64,000 nt of DNA from an uncultured Lachnospiraceae bacterium (GTDB taxonomy: Bacteria; Bacillota; Clostridia; Lachnospirales; Lachnospiraceae): NCBI GenBank assembly GCA_900315735.1, contig ONAD01000017.1, positions 59,796 through 123,795 of the forward strand, read 5' to 3'. Below are positions 63,388 through 64,000 of this stretch, piece after piece; the first letter of the stretch is position 1; each line of letters starts with the position of its first letter. Under the pieces are notes generated by a model, which was given only the letters and a program-made list of their open reading frames with translations, was not told the origin of the DNA and made no database searches. Position numbers and translations under genes: made by a program.

Positions 63388-64000
63388 TGAAAGCTTTTCT
63401 TATATTGGAAGATGGCAATGTATTTACCGGAACCAGCATCGGTTCAACACGGGAAGTCATCAGTGAAATCGTATTTAATACGTCGATGACAGGGTATTTA
63501 GAGGTACTGACAGATCCATCTTATGCAGGACAGGCGGTAGTAATGACATATCCTTTGATTGGAAATTATGGAATTACACCGGATATGGAGTCAGGACGTC
63601 CATGGGTAGATGGATATATCGTAAGAGAATTATCCAGAATGCCAAGTAATTTCCGTTGTGAAGGAACCATTCAGGATTTCCTGAAAAAATACGATATACC
63701 GGGAATTGCAGGAATTGATACCAGAGCATTAACCAAGCTCTTACGTGAAAAAGGAACAATGAATGGAATGATTACAACAGATGAGAATTACAATCTGGAT
63801 GAGATTATTCCAAAATTAAAGGCTTACACCACAGGAAATGTGGTAGATAAAGTAACCTGTGAAGAGAAAAGCGTATTGCCTGGAAAGGGCAAAAAAGTAG
63901 CACTGTTAGACCTTGGTGCTAAGAGAAACATCGCCCAGTCATTAAATAAAAGAGGCTGTGAAGTTACCGTTTATCCGGCACACACCACAGCAGAAGAAAT
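63388..64000 (+). CDS. carA: Carbamoyl-phosphate synthase small subunit (partial, runs off the window)
   Basis: The first 204 codons are present, from MKAFLILEDGNVFTGTSIGS. TSMTGYLEVLTDPSYAGQ, IPGIAGIDTRALTKLLR and VALLDLGAKRNIAQSL are the N-terminal and linker marks of CarA; the glutaminase Cys lies beyond the window. It supplies ammonia from glutamine for carbamoyl phosphate used in arginine and pyrimidine synthesis. AGGGTG precedes the ATG. carB is expected next. Confidence 0.95.

Overview
The window fits a gut member of the Lachnospiraceae (Clostridia, Firmicutes). It has low-to-moderate GC, AGGAGG-type ribosome sites, intrinsic terminators after most units, a bile salt hydrolase, DUF6110 and DUF1836 proteins, a YerC/TrpR-like regulator and a class-II GalT. 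This placement is inferred from gene families and no species is claimed. No rRNA or tRNA genes were seen.

Layout. 1-1151 is a CRISPR array (18 repeats, 17 spacers, cut by the window edge) with no cas gene in the window, followed by a lipoprotein and an HNH nuclease. 3430-18356 is mostly housekeeping: MATE exporter, NUDIX, purMND behind a structured leader, thyA-folA, an AEC transporter, ilvBN, a membrane protein, a methyltransferase, hslO and nadE. 18400-32226 holds a PAP2 protein, a YkuD transpeptidase, galKT, a DMT transporter, two aminotransferases, an orphan ABC binding protein, a PHP phosphoesterase and a bile salt hydrolase. 32449-35891 is a metal P-type ATPase operon with an HD-GYP protein. 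36034-44601 has yerC, DUF1836, pcrA, rlmD, a DUF4143 ATPase and a secreted metallo-beta-lactamase-fold protein.

The most interesting part is 44640-60027, a catabolic island: BMP-type nucleobase/nucleoside ABC transporter, a free-standing allophanate hydrolase C-terminal domain on the opposite strand, a ring-opening amidohydrolase (cyanuric acid hydrolase/barbiturase family), a PucR regulator, the allophanate hydrolase amidase domain, DUF2877, FdrA, DUF1116 and carbamate kinase. FdrA, DUF1116 and DUF2877 correspond to the E. coli oxamate carbamoyltransferase set of allantoin breakdown. The proposed route is import of a cyclic ureide or imide, hydrolytic ring opening, phosphorolysis to carbamoyl phosphate, and ATP from carbamate kinase, with allophanate hydrolase clearing the remainder. 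The transporter and the amidase operon share a promoter/operator-like module. 60232-64000 has eno, an aldehyde dehydrogenase and the start of carA.

Two families of non-coding dispersed repeats run through the window. One is a short palindromic element found four times directly after terminator T-tracts. The other is a long inverted-repeat element (three copies) whose core shows compensatory base changes, suggesting a selected RNA fold.
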